Source: Astrothelium macrocarpum
Lineage: Eukaryota > Ascomycota > Dothideomycetes > Trypetheliales > Trypetheliaceae
DNA length: 64,000 nucleotides
Assembly: GCA_021030915.1 (NCBI GenBank)
Contig: JAGEMR010000034.1
Coordinates: 186,001 to 250,000, forward strand
Direction: 5' to 3'
Shown piece after piece: positions 1 through 10,500 of the stretch. The notes under the pieces are model-generated. The model worked only from the letters and a program-made list of their open reading frames with translations, had not been told where the DNA came from and made no database searches. Position 1 is the stretch's first letter; every line of letters starts with the position of its first letter. The translations under genes were made by a program, and so were the position numbers.

Positions 1-751
1 CTGCTATCCCATTTCCTTCAATATTTTCCGCTTTATCGCTCTTCTCCGTGGCCCGGTTTTATTGCCTTGACAATTGTTAGAACAAATTCGAGCGACTACA
101 TGTTGTTTGTATGAGTGTAGTATCCATCTTTTGTTTCAGACTTTAGATATTCAAAGAATCTATCAAGGAAATGGAATCGCCCTCGGCTGGATTAAAAAGA
201 TTTGAATCGTTAAGATCTTTAGTCTAGAATCGTACCAATCAGGCAATTTGGTCCCTGGGTGGCCGTTACGGCCTTAGCACTTTTCTCGGATTTAATGTTT
301 CGTCCGAGCTCGGAGCTCTGACGGGACGTTAGACAGCAGTCTTCGTAGATAGATTTAATCTCATCATCTCTCATCTCATTTCTGCTGTACCGGTTTATTT
401 CCCAAAGGATCGTAACAATGGCGAGCATTTCTCATTTGCGGGGTTTTTTTTATAAGCAGCCCATCTTATTCCACTCCTAGAGATGGTCTACCTCTGCTCT
501 CCGGCTCTTCTCCTTTTTACTATTATAATTGTAATTGTGGCAAAAATGATCAACCCGAATATTGAATTTCTTCTAACAATTGTAACTAAGACATACAAGC
601 AGACCGGAAATCAGGCAATGCCGCCGATTCTCAAGCCTTTCTGCTGACCAATAAAATTAAAAATTTGATACTCGATAAACGTTCCAGATCTTTTATAACA
701 TCAGTGTGGGTTCCAGATGTAGTATGGTAGACATCTTTACCGTTAGGAGTA
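1..751. other. Gene-free 5' flank
   Basis: No supportable gene. Short open frames here lack ATG starts or any recognisable composition. The segment lies downstream of the HET-s-like gene, which runs leftward and stops at 752. Confidence 0.5.
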
Positions 752-1512
752 TCACTTTGTCTCCATGTCATTCGCATTAGCAATGGAGACTCCATCCTTG
801 CCAAAGTTTGTTGATGATCCCATGTCGAAGCTCGAACCAGTTGACACCTTGTCTCCCCATCCATTTCCAACCCTCACAGCCCCGTCCGTGCTCGTATTGC
901 TGTGGGCTTGAATTTTTACCGTGGCTTGAGATTTCGCTGACGTGGCTTGAGATTCCATCGACATGGCTTGAGGTTTTGCCGAATTCTAAATCTTGCATCA
1001 GCTTAGATCGATTGATCCGTTGAGACAAATATGACCTCTGCTGCTGCCTTCGAATTAAGTTTTGCCTTAATATTCTGCATCATTTTCGATGCTTGCTGAT
1101 CCATGCTTGATATGTTATCACTTCGGATTTTGTGTAGCAGTTCACGATTGTTTACCGAGAGAGAAAGATGCAGAGTTTCTCTTTGCTCTCGTAAACGTTC
1201 GAATGCTTTCACAATCTTGGTCTTGTTGATCAGAATATACCAAGACGAATTTTCCGGTGAGAGATAATTCAGCAAGTGGTTTGATGTTGCAATAAGATTG
1301 TCAAGCACCAATATTATAGTGTCAGCGTTGGTGTCAGGCTGCCGACTCAATTTTCCGATAACGCTTAGCAGGTTTAGCAAATTGTATTTTTGATCTTGAT
1401 ATGTCGCTGGCCCGTCCGCGACGATTCTGTAGAGATGAAGTAGACTCTTTACCGACCAGTGACCGTAAGCAACGAGTTGGGTCACGGATGCAGTTGCTGA
1501 GATGAGGTCCAT
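752..1512 (-). CDS. HET-s-like small protein with C-terminal amyloid-motif-like tail
   Basis: Two exons, 1512-1036 and 985-752, with a 50-bp intron (donor GTCATA, acceptor TTTAG, branch-like CTGATG); 236 residues. Residues 1-159 form a helical, hydrophobic-start domain (MDLISATASVTQLVAYGHWS) of the type at the N-terminus of fungal HET-s/SesA/HELLP-like proteins and NLRs, often a cell-death or membrane-targeting domain. The tail has a near-repeat (SQATSAKSQAT) and then two G/N-rich segments, around DGAVRVGNGWGD and KDGVSIANAND, resembling the paired motifs of HET-s-related amyloid motifs. In that family such tails receive a prion-like fold from a partner receptor. The first exon alone would read ten residues into the intron and stop, so splicing decides whether the tail exists. 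The donor is not the commonest sequence, so the intron is likely but unproved. The divergent neighbour at 1760 has a similar N-terminal motif. Confidence 0.6.
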
Positions 1513-1577
1513 ACAGGGCTATGGGGGTAGTCGTTCACTGATATAAGAGCGTAGTGATCAGCTATCGGGCAAAGTCC

Positions 1578-1637
1578 GCAAGGCTGTCTGCAAGGCTGTC
1601 TGCAAGAATGTCTGAAAGGCTGTTGCGAGGCTGTTTC
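1578..1637. repeat. Five degenerate 12-bp tandem units
   Basis: Units related to GCAAGGCTGTCT start at 1578, 1590, 1602, 1614 and 1626. The first two are identical and the later ones drift. They lie in the 247-bp space between the two divergent genes and so in their shared promoter region. Confidence 0.7.
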
Positions 1638-1759
1638 CCTTCAAATCCTGCGGGTTCTGCATGTGATCGAGACCGACCTGCTTTTCACATAATGACTGCA
1701 AGGCACCAAACCCTTTCCCACCTTCACTTATTTTCCCAAAAGGTTCAATTTCGTTAATA

Positions 1760-2432
1760 ATGGATGAAGTACGGGTATCAGCGGACCGTAACGTTGCTGG
1801 CGGTGACGTGACCGTTGGGAATATATGCTCCAATAACAATCTTTGCTCACGAAAAGCACTTGGTGTGATAATTATCGTGGTTATCCTGGTAGTGATACCT
1901 ACTACCGTCGTCCCTCTGAAAGTAGATCATCCGGTAAGCCAAACCATAGAAGCCTCTCCTGTATGGATCGCGTTTCAACCACGTTGGCGAACGACAGCGC
2001 AAGAGAAAGAATAACACAGATAGTGAGCAAGCATCGTCTCAGGATCCAAGATCTAAGTGTTTTTAGCATTCTCCAACGCCATCTCCATCGAGTCCTTCAA
2101 CACTATCTTCAACAACGCTGATATCGTCACCTTCATCTTTGGTAATAACAACATCAACACCCACGTCAGATACTCCGCGTTTCGGTTCTACAGGAGGCGC
2201 CTCGTGCAGCTCAGACGCGCAATGCATGGCTCCGAACGTCTGTTACACAAACACAGTAAATAAGATAACAACATGCTGTGCAACGACCGTTCCAGGATGT
2301 CCTGGTGCACCTTGTACGACTTACACCGATTGTCTAGATCCGTACGGCTGTCGGACAGAAGCAGGTGTTTGCTGCGGAGTCCCACCATATACTGCATTGA
2401 GCGGACCGACATGTTTTAGTACAGCGTCATGA
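1760..2432 (+). CDS. Single-pass membrane protein with cysteine-rich ectodomain
   Basis: Two exons, 1760-1933 and 2067-2432, phase 0, donor GTAAGC and acceptor TTTTTAG; about 179 residues. The order is: a polar N-terminus with the motif NVAGGDVTVGN (about residues 12-22), two Cys, one transmembrane helix rich in I/V (about residues 35-53), a Ser/Thr/Pro-rich stalk that exists only after splicing, and a C-terminal domain with twelve Cys including two CC pairs, similar in spacing to small disulfide modules such as Dickkopf-type ones. No signal peptide precedes the helix, so an N-inside orientation is likely. The N-terminal motif resembles DGAVRVGN in the tail of the divergent HET-s-like protein, which suggests a receptor/effector pair. 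Function is otherwise unknown. The intron explains why the two halves are in different frames. Confidence 0.55.
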
Positions 2433-4106
2433 AGTTAAATCTTCATATTTCGGTTGTTTGAATGGGTTACTAGAAAGCAGTGCGTTTCGAACTACAGCTG
2501 CTGATTCGGCTGCTAACTAGACCTATTTGAGTTAGTTGACGCTCAGCTGATTCGGACGACCTAAAGCACCGGCAATTTGAGGCGGAACAGGCATCGGATT
2601 CCCCAGCAAACAGCCTTACAAGACTAAACTACACCCCAATAATCTGCCCATTACAACAGCGTTATGGACCCGAAGAGCCAATAACATATTTTCTGTTAAT
2701 GACTGAGCTGCCTTCATTATGTGACGTCTCACTCGCGAACTGGGGCTAAATGTAGAGGTAAAACGCAAGATTCTGTGCAAATATCAATCCAATCCCACTT
2801 TGTGTGCAGAAATCTATTGATCTGGACATAGACCCTTAATGACAAATTATAGTAGGACAAGTTCGGCATCGCACTGATCCCTCAGTGTCAGTGAGGCGCG
2901 GGATAGGCTCCACTGTAGTACAAGGGATAGCACATTGGTCAGAAAATTTTGGCGTCAACTCTGAGAAATCCTAATGTGGTATGTACATTAACACTGATTT
3001 TAAGTTCAGTAGCTGTGATAAATTTGGATATTAATCGTACGTATCTTTTGCCAAGCCAGGCATCCAAGACAGCCGTCTTATGGTATTTGGGGATTATTAC
3101 CAATCGAGATGGAACATTTTTGTGGGATTGCCGTAGAAATTCGAGATTATAATTACTTCAATTCACATTGTGAGTTAAAAACAATTGGCCTGGTTACCTG
3201 TAAGTTACATCACTAAAGAGTAATTATTATTGGCCAATTTCCAAAGCAATCGGTAGAGCGTGAGATTCTTAGATATCTCACCATCTCACTGCGACCCCAG
3301 CCTCGTACTAAATGTATAATTGATCGATTGTTTTTTGCCTTCTTTTTCTTTTCTCGTACACTTCTTACATGCGATATCAAGAATTGCTTTTACAAAGCAC
3401 TATAAAATTTAAATTTAAAAATTAAGTTTTCTGTTGGCTGATGAGTGGCAATTATTATTCCTCACAGCTGTGCATTTGACGCCTCGACTATCTCTCACTT
3501 TTGTAGTCGCCGAGATGGGAATCGATACTATCGAGTTGCCGTGTCGCTTTGAGATTCATACCCTTTTTTCTAGTGTTAACTCCCTAGTATTGTAGACACA
3601 CTAGTATTGGACAGCGCCTTTCAATTCTTCACAGACGATCGTGTTCTTTTGGAACGGTCGATACGGGCAAATCACCAGGAAGAGCTTTGCTTTTGCAAAA
3701 ACCCTATTTTGATAAAGCTGAGTTGATGGTCGATTCGATCACTCTTTCGGGCTTCACGACATATATAATCTGGCTAACGAATGTGCGGTACCCAAATCAT
3801 CTCACGGACACAGGGATTCTTGAGCCAAGCAGAGCCATAGAACCCCAGAAACGCTGGGTTGGTGATGCCACATATTCCCACAGCCCTCTGTTGGTTTGCA
3901 AACGTATTTAGTGCCGGCGCTTCTTCGTTCTGGAAAATTAGGGATGGAAAATGAAAAGGAGAAACAGTAGACTCTGCAATGATTCATCCGTTATCCTTGC
4001 AGCGTCTCACATTGTAGAACCAAGACACTTCAGCAGTCAAGTAAACTCGTAATCCGGTCTTTCTGCCTTTCCAACATGCACTCATAGACTCGTCAACTCT
4101 AATTCA
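2433..4106. other. Long intergenic region
   Basis: About 1.7 kb between convergent genes. No frame has the composition or splice pattern of a gene. Some stretches are AT-rich and may be old degraded repeats, but I see no terminal repeats. Confidence 0.5.
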
Positions 4107-5896
4107 TCATTCATCCTTTATGATTTGCGTCACCGGTCCGTCATAGACATGCCTCGCTCGGACGGCATAATAGATCAGCATGAAAATGACAGTGCCCCCG
4201 TAAATGACAATGCTCCAATTCATTGTTCCGGCAGTCGCATTCGGCCCAGCCGGGAAGAACATGAAGACGTTTGCAATGCACAAGAAGCACAAGGCAATGA
4301 CGTTGACCACAAACCCCCCGGTCCTCCCAAGACAGAACTGCGACGGCGGGAACGGCTCTCTCCTAATGCGTTTCGCGAGCGTACAGCCAATTGCAATTGT
4401 GTACGAGGTTAATAGGCCGGTTTGGCTTAGCGAGGAAGCTATATTAAAAGCGATGGGAGAAGCGATACAGAGTAGCGACAGAACGGCAGAGACGAGAAGT
4501 GTGACAGTGAGTGAGTTGATAGGGACGTCCCAGCCTGGCCGAACGCGTGAGAGCCATTTGTGGAATGGGACTCCACCGTCGCGAGCGAAGGCGAAGAGTT
4601 GACGGGAAGTGGTGGTGACTTGATTAACTTCGCAGGCCATGAGTAAAACCATAAGGAGGGAGGTTAATACGATAGTGGCGCCTTTAGATTGAGTGACGTT
4701 ATGAAGCACCTCGACATACGGCACGCGGGTGGGCGAGTTAAGCGCCGTATCAATATCGCCAAGGAAGAACATAAAAGTGATAGTCATAATAAGGGCGACA
4801 GAGTAGTTAGCGCAAGCTGTGGCGACCATTGCTCTCGGGAGGACCCATGACGCGTTATGGACCTCTTCGGAGAGATGGCAGGAGGAGTCGGCGCCGATCA
4901 GGGTGGTGATCGGAGAGAGTAGGCCAATGAGGCATGATACCCCATTGCTACCCCAGCCATTGTTGGAAAACGTGGTGAACACGTCCTTTGCGTTAGAAGG
5001 ACGTCCCAGCACCCAAAAGACGACGACGACGGCGACGAATCCAGAAATATGGAGAATGAAAGTGACGCCTTGGAAAAGTGGTAGCTTTCGGACAAGGAAG
5101 ATATTAAAAAGAATGCAGACGACGACGGCAGCGATAGAGAATAGAGCCTCGTGCCAGTTTTGGATCATATAAGAGGAGCTTAGAACCATCAACGCTTGAA
5201 TCTGTTGTGCCACAATAATGCCGACTGCCGCCAAAGCGGATTGCCATCCCAAGACACAAAACCAGCCTGTATAGGTCAGCATCAGCGCCGGGCGCCAAGC
5301 CGATGCAACCTACCGACACAGAAGCTCAAAAGTTTTTGGTAACGCGGGGGAGAGAATTCGGAAACCCAGTGGAATTGGCCGCCGGCGGTAGGAGCGCTGG
5401 GCAAGTCAGCGACCAGAGGGGAGAAGGGGGTGGGCATAAAGCTCGCATCGACGCCATTTCGGCCAATGACAGCATGACAAAGAACATGCCAAAGCAGGTC
5501 ATGACAAACATCCAGATGGTGCCGGCCGTGCCGCCGTTGGTGATGGAGAAGATGCCGGTGCTGTGATGCAATGAGACAAAGAGAATTGCAAAACGGGACG
5601 CAGATGCTGGGTTTGCGCATACACGAGGACAAACTCCCATGTGTTCCCGAGGATCACCGCATAGCCAAAGATGGTGAAGAAGTGGAAGGTTCGCTCGCAT
5701 TCATCAACACTACTGATTTTGTAGGCGATCGTTGTACGCAACGTACCCTCAATTCTTGTCGCTTGTTGATCCGCCTCATGTCTCGCCTGTCGGCTTCTGT
5801 CCCGTACTTGCCAGTCTCTTGCAGCACATCGTCTCTGTATTCCGTCGACAGGTCCTGCACCAAGGTACCCGATTCGAACTTGCCATCAGCGCCCAT
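4107..5896 (-). CDS. Amino-acid/choline-type permease (APC superfamily)
   Basis: Five exons: 5896-5747, 5693-5623, 5560-5447, 5396-5314 and 5266-4107; 525 residues, in frame throughout. The start is the ATG of MGADGKFESG. The N-terminal cytoplasmic segment ends in DRRDMRRINKRQELRR, followed by about 12 membrane helices beginning FHFFTIFGYAVILGNTWEF and containing NGGTAGTIWMF, AEMAS and PTAGGQFHWVSEF. These are the usual early-helix motifs of fungal GABA/choline/polyamine permeases of the amino acid-polyamine-organocation superfamily. Intron 3 best fits the protein family with a GC donor (GCGAGC at 5446). A GT donor at 5452 would remove two residues. The substrate cannot be read from sequence. 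The gene is divergent from the GNAT gene at 6358. Confidence 0.85.
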
Positions 5897-6357
5897 GATG
5901 AAGTAGAGAGGTAGATCATGGAAGAGGGTGATCAGGAAACGTGCGGAGCGAGCTCGAGCGAAAGGCAAGGCAGGGCCCTGCGAGTTGTGTTCTCCCAAGC
6001 CTTTATCGGCTTAGTGGTGCTCTCGTGTGCAGTAGCTGCTGGGCATTCTTCTCGCTTGAAGGTGTTGTATCGTCCATCTTGAATAGGAATTAATCCTGGA
6101 ATTCAAGACCAGGAGGTCTCTTCACGAGAAGGGCGAATTTAATATGAAGGAAGGCAGTATTAGTTGGAGAAGGAGAGATCTCTTTCAGCTCCAAGTGCTG
6201 GTTGACAATTCGCGTAGATGTTCGGTGTGGTGTCGCTTGGCAACGGCCGAGTTTAAGCATTTCCCCGCCGCTTGTCCCATGTTGCTCGACCTTCTCGCTA
6301 TCTGTACGGCTTGCTCGATCGACTACCTGGTACAAGCTCTCATTGATTACTGAGATA
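5897..6357. promoter_or_regulatory. Shared upstream region of permease and GNAT genes
   Basis: 461 bp between divergent start codons. It must hold both promoters and 5' leaders. I see no repeated or palindromic element that I can name. Confidence 0.4.
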
Positions 6358-7140
6358 ATGGCAGACTCTGCTTTCACGATTGAAAGCGCAATAGCTGGAG
6401 ACGTGACTATGCTTACCAATGTGTTCATGGACAGTTTTGCTGACGACGCACATACGCAAATGAAGACGATAGGCCAGAACAAGGATAGGTTTGCAAATGG
6501 GATGAGAGAAGCAATAAGCTCCTGGATACAGGATCGCTCGCGATATTCAGTCCTCAAAGCCACAGACAATGCTTCAAAGCAGATTCTGGGCTGGATCTGT
6601 TGGGCTTCTCGCGGGTACGAAGATGACGCTGAACGATCTCAGAGGAAGGAGCACAGCAAGAAACATGCCGCAGCCCTAATACGTGAGGCACAGACTTTGG
6701 GACAAGATCTCCTAGGCAATGTAGCGAAGCTGACTCGACCGCATGAACAAACTTTGCAGTCGAGAGAACCTTTAGACCCAATCCAACAACTCGAGTCGCT
6801 CACAAGTGAGCATTTGCAGCGATGGATGACCAAGGTGATGCCGGCGGGTACCATATGTAGATATATTGTCGCACTCGTTGTGCATCCATCATATCAATCT
6901 CGTGGGGTGGGATCTGCGCTCATCGGATGGGGGATAGCAAGAGTCGATGCTGACGCCGTATTTTGCTGGGTGCATTCATCCGAATCGGGTCACAGAGTAT
7001 TTGCCAAAAACGGGTTCAAGATAGTGGGGAGTATTCAAGTAGATCTGGACGAGTTCTCGCCGGGGCCATGTCCAGTTCATGCAAATGGAAAATGGGGCCA
7101 GTCCACATTTAGATACATGATCCGGCCTCCTCATGACTGA
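6358..7140 (+). CDS. GNAT-family N-acetyltransferase
   Basis: Single exon, 260 residues, starting at the ATG of MADSAFTIESAIAGD. The frame is open further upstream but without a better ATG. The N-terminal beta/alpha unit (AIAGDVTMLTNVFMDSF) and motif A near residues 175-205 (IVALVVHPSYQSRGVGSALI) are those of the GCN5-related acetyltransferase fold. QSRGVG is the pyrophosphate-binding Q/RxxGxG/A loop for acetyl-CoA. The last strand, HRVFAKNGFKIVGS, matches motif B. A charged insert of about 80 residues before motif A is common in uncharacterised fungal members. The acceptor substrate is unknown. A second GNAT with the same loop lies at 60353-61226. Confidence 0.85.
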   Translation: MADSAFTIESAIAGDVTMLTNVFMDSFADDAHTQMKTIGQNKDRFANGMREAISSWIQDRSRYSVLKATDNASKQILGWICWASRGYEDDAERSQRKEHSKKHAAALIREAQTLGQDLLGNVAKLTRPHEQTLQSREPLDPIQQLESLTSEHLQRWMTKVMPAGTICRYIVALVVHPSYQSRGVGSALIGWGIARVDADAVFCWVHSSESGHRVFAKNGFKIVGSIQVDLDEFSPGPCPVHANGKWGQSTFRYMIRPPHD

Positions 7141-7542
7141 GGTGGAACGATTGTAACAGTAACAACTATTGCTATTATGGACTTTTCTTTCTCATACCCT
7201 CTTTACTTTCGCACACTCTCTTCTACTACTATGTTCAGCCTTTTTTTACACGCTTTTTACTCTTACACCCTTCTTACCCCTAGGCACACCTGATCCTCCA
7301 AGACACAGCGTTACAGAAGGTAACCTAAAGTATTAGTGTGGGAGGGAGAGCTGTAAGCGGACTTTCCCCTATAGAAGGCTATTGTTTATTAACGTCGCTA
7401 AATTATAGCTAATGGTCAATTATGTTGCGAATCATACCAAAGCATTTCCCTGGTATAGCCTTGGCCGCACTTTGAGCAGTGCTCAAATTTTGAAGAATAA
7501 AAGAAATGTACCTCTCCAAACACAGAACGAAACCTGTCACGC
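7141..7542. other. Intergenic, convergent 3' ends
   Basis: About 400 bp between the stop codons of two convergent genes. It contains pyrimidine-rich stretches (around 7180-7260) consistent with 3' untranslated sequence. No gene seen. Confidence 0.5.
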
Positions 7543-10500
7543 TCAGAACCCTACTTTCTTGAACAATGATGATATGGACCCGAAAGCATCCTGCCTCGCA
7601 GGCACAAGAGTTCGACTTTGATATTGTATTCGGCGAGGCTCCGCTTTAACAAGGGTCTGTACTTGGCGCACAGGACTCTGGGGTGAATGTGTGGGCGTCC
7701 GAGGAAGCTTTCGATTGTATTTGCCCACTCGAAACGGTATCTCACGATATGTAGCCTGATGAGCAGTCGAGATACCTTGTTTCATGTCCTTCAAAGTCGC
7801 ACCAAAGTGCTTCAGGCTGTACAAACGCTGCACAATTCGATCGACGGCGCCTTCACTGAGGTCGCTCCAGCTCGCCTTGGCGTTCATGTGCCTCATGATG
7901 ACTTCGATGGCTTCTTGATGCTTTTGACGCTCTTCTTTTAAAGACGACAGTCGTTTACCGTCGGCTCCGGCTTGGACTTTGATTTGCTCTTCTTTGATAA
8001 GGTAATCGAGATAGGCTATCAGTGCGTCGTTGTAAGGAGCCAAAGAATACTTTCGCAGGAAGACGCCAAACTTTGCGGCTGCGTCTCTGATAATCTCACG
8101 CTCCTGCTTGTACTCATCTATGCGTTGTTCGTGTTGTCTCAGTGCTGTCTCTCTCAGAGTGACATCATTTGCGTGGTTCTTCAACTTCTGCTCGATAGTA
8201 CTGTCAACGGCGGTCACTGTCTCTTCTGTAATTTCATAAAGGACATGGAGATGTTCCTGCCAATGATGACCACATTTGGTACAAGTATCAGAACCCCGGA
8301 AAGCCGCACATCTGATGAGTCCAGGATGAGCAACTTGATCAGCCTGAACATCTCTTAGGTGACACACAGGGTGACATTGTGCTTTGTATACAGTGATCGT
8401 TTTATTTTGCCCGTGGCCATCATCTTTAACATCAACGCAGTCGCCGTTTCCACAGACTGTACGAGGTCTATCTAACGGTACAGCATTCATCTGCACCTTC
8501 TGTACGTGAAGTCGATTGCGAAGTTGGTCGCCAGTTAGTCGAGTATCTTTGAGCTCTTGCACTTTGTCCTCAGTCATTGCTATGTTAGCTCGAATGTTTT
8601 GGGAAATATCTGCAATTGGCTTTGTCAATTCTTGAATAAGCTGACGAGCGCCATTCAAGCTCAAAGTGTTTTTGACTTTGTGTGGAGGATTTGCCTTGAA
8701 ACGGTCAATGAGACGAATGCTTTCATCCCGAGAATGCTTCCAGCTGCGATCAAAGTCTTCCTTGTTCGGCATAGGAACGCCGTTCTTGGATGCTGCCAGG
8801 TAACGAAAGCTCTCAGAGTCAAAGCAGTAAGTTGTACCGTTTGAAAGTTCCAAGCCCATGTCAGGCTCCTTGCGTAGCAATGTCATCAGAGGCCCATAAG
8901 TGTCGCCAGGTGCATAGTTTGAGATTCGCGTGTTTGTGAACCCAAATGCTATGTTTTTGGCTGCATTGTGGTGCAAATGTGTGAGAAGCTCCTTGATACA
9001 ATAACTGAACGTGATCGTCAAGCGCGCAGCGTTGGATTTGAGCAGAACAAGGATACCATGGAGTTCTTCATATCCACTAAGTGTGGATAAAATATCTGCC
9101 ATATTTTGCCTATCAAAGTCCACTCCACGTGTATCTCCCATCCCTGGAGTATCTATGAGACGGACCGTTAGTGTAGTATCGCCTGAATGGAACGTCACCG
9201 GATAGACAACCGTTCTTTGCGTTGCAGAGTTGCCGGTAGAACCATCCTGCTCATCGTCCCTGACACCAATCTTGATCTTCTTCTCCTCAATGGGTTGACT
9301 TGGGTCTGTCCTATTCATGATTTGCGTTGAGAAAGAACATGGGATCACCCAATTTAATTTGTCTGCACCCAATGCCTCGTCAAGGGTCTTAAACTCTAGG
9401 TAGTTGACCAAAGCATTGATAAATGTCGATTTCCCAACACCTGTTTCTCCAAGAATGAGGATGTTGAGGTAGTTAGTCTGATGAAGGCCTTGGAGCAAGC
9501 GCAGTAATTGGTCTGGCTCGTATGGTACGTATTGATCTCCGTGCAAATGATAATTACACTTGAACACATAATTCGTGTACAAGCTCCTCCCACATTCGCA
9601 GTAGATGTATCGATCTGAAAACCCGTACTCAATCGGCGCTTCACAACGATGGCAGATCCATTCTCGGATCTCAGCAACAGTGCATTTGGGACCAGGACAT
9701 GGAATGGTGACATGGCGGCGCGACGTTGGACTTTGGATATCGTGAGTCTCCAACGTTTGTTCGTCGCACCCTGCGAAACACTTGTCGGCCATGAATTGTT
9801 TGTACTCTAGGTAATCACTGATGTTCACCTGTCCGCCTTGGTATTGAACGATGCGCACTTTGTCGAGGGTTTCAGACGTTGCCTCGCAATCAACAATGGC
9901 AACCAGACTGTTAGGGTCTCGAGCTTGGAGCAATTCGAATAACAAGTTTTGGTTTGCCGGCCATGAGTTGTCATCTCTCATTTCAGATGGGTTGAAGAAC
10001 AAGATGTAGGCCTCGTCATTGGAGTGCTTTGGTAAGATGTCTTCGAGCCTCACACCGTTATGACCGACATACGTTGCACCCTTGGAGATTGCTTTGGATA
10101 TGAATTCGATCGTCTTTCGATGCGTTGGACCGATGTTTGCCAGTTGTGCAGGTGAAGAATCTCCTTTTTGAAATTGGGCTAATAATTGCCAAAGGGCTGC
10201 TGGGTCAGAGCCTCCTCGGACAGCCTGTAGATTTTGAGCGAGATGATATTTCAGAGTTTGTACGGCATGGTGCCTCTTTTGCTGGCGATCCCTTATCAAT
10301 TGCGGAAGCTTTGGTGGCAAATAGCGTTCATTGGTCATTACATTCTTTTCAAGTTTGTCCAAAGTTCGTTGGCAGCTTTGGAACTCGCCAAAAAGCCGAA
10401 TAAAGTAATTTAAGCAATCTGCCGCCGGAGAAACAAATTTGCCAGTGCTAATGATTCTCAAGGTTGGGAGAACATAACTGAGCATCTCAATGGGAAGGAG

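Noticed and set aside
1558..1839. 93-codon minus-strand frame over the 12-bp repeat
   Set aside because: It is open because of the repeat and overlaps the membrane-protein start; no motif.
7972..8358. 128-codon plus-strand frame inside the SNTX-GTPase gene
   Set aside because: Shadow of the intact large gene.
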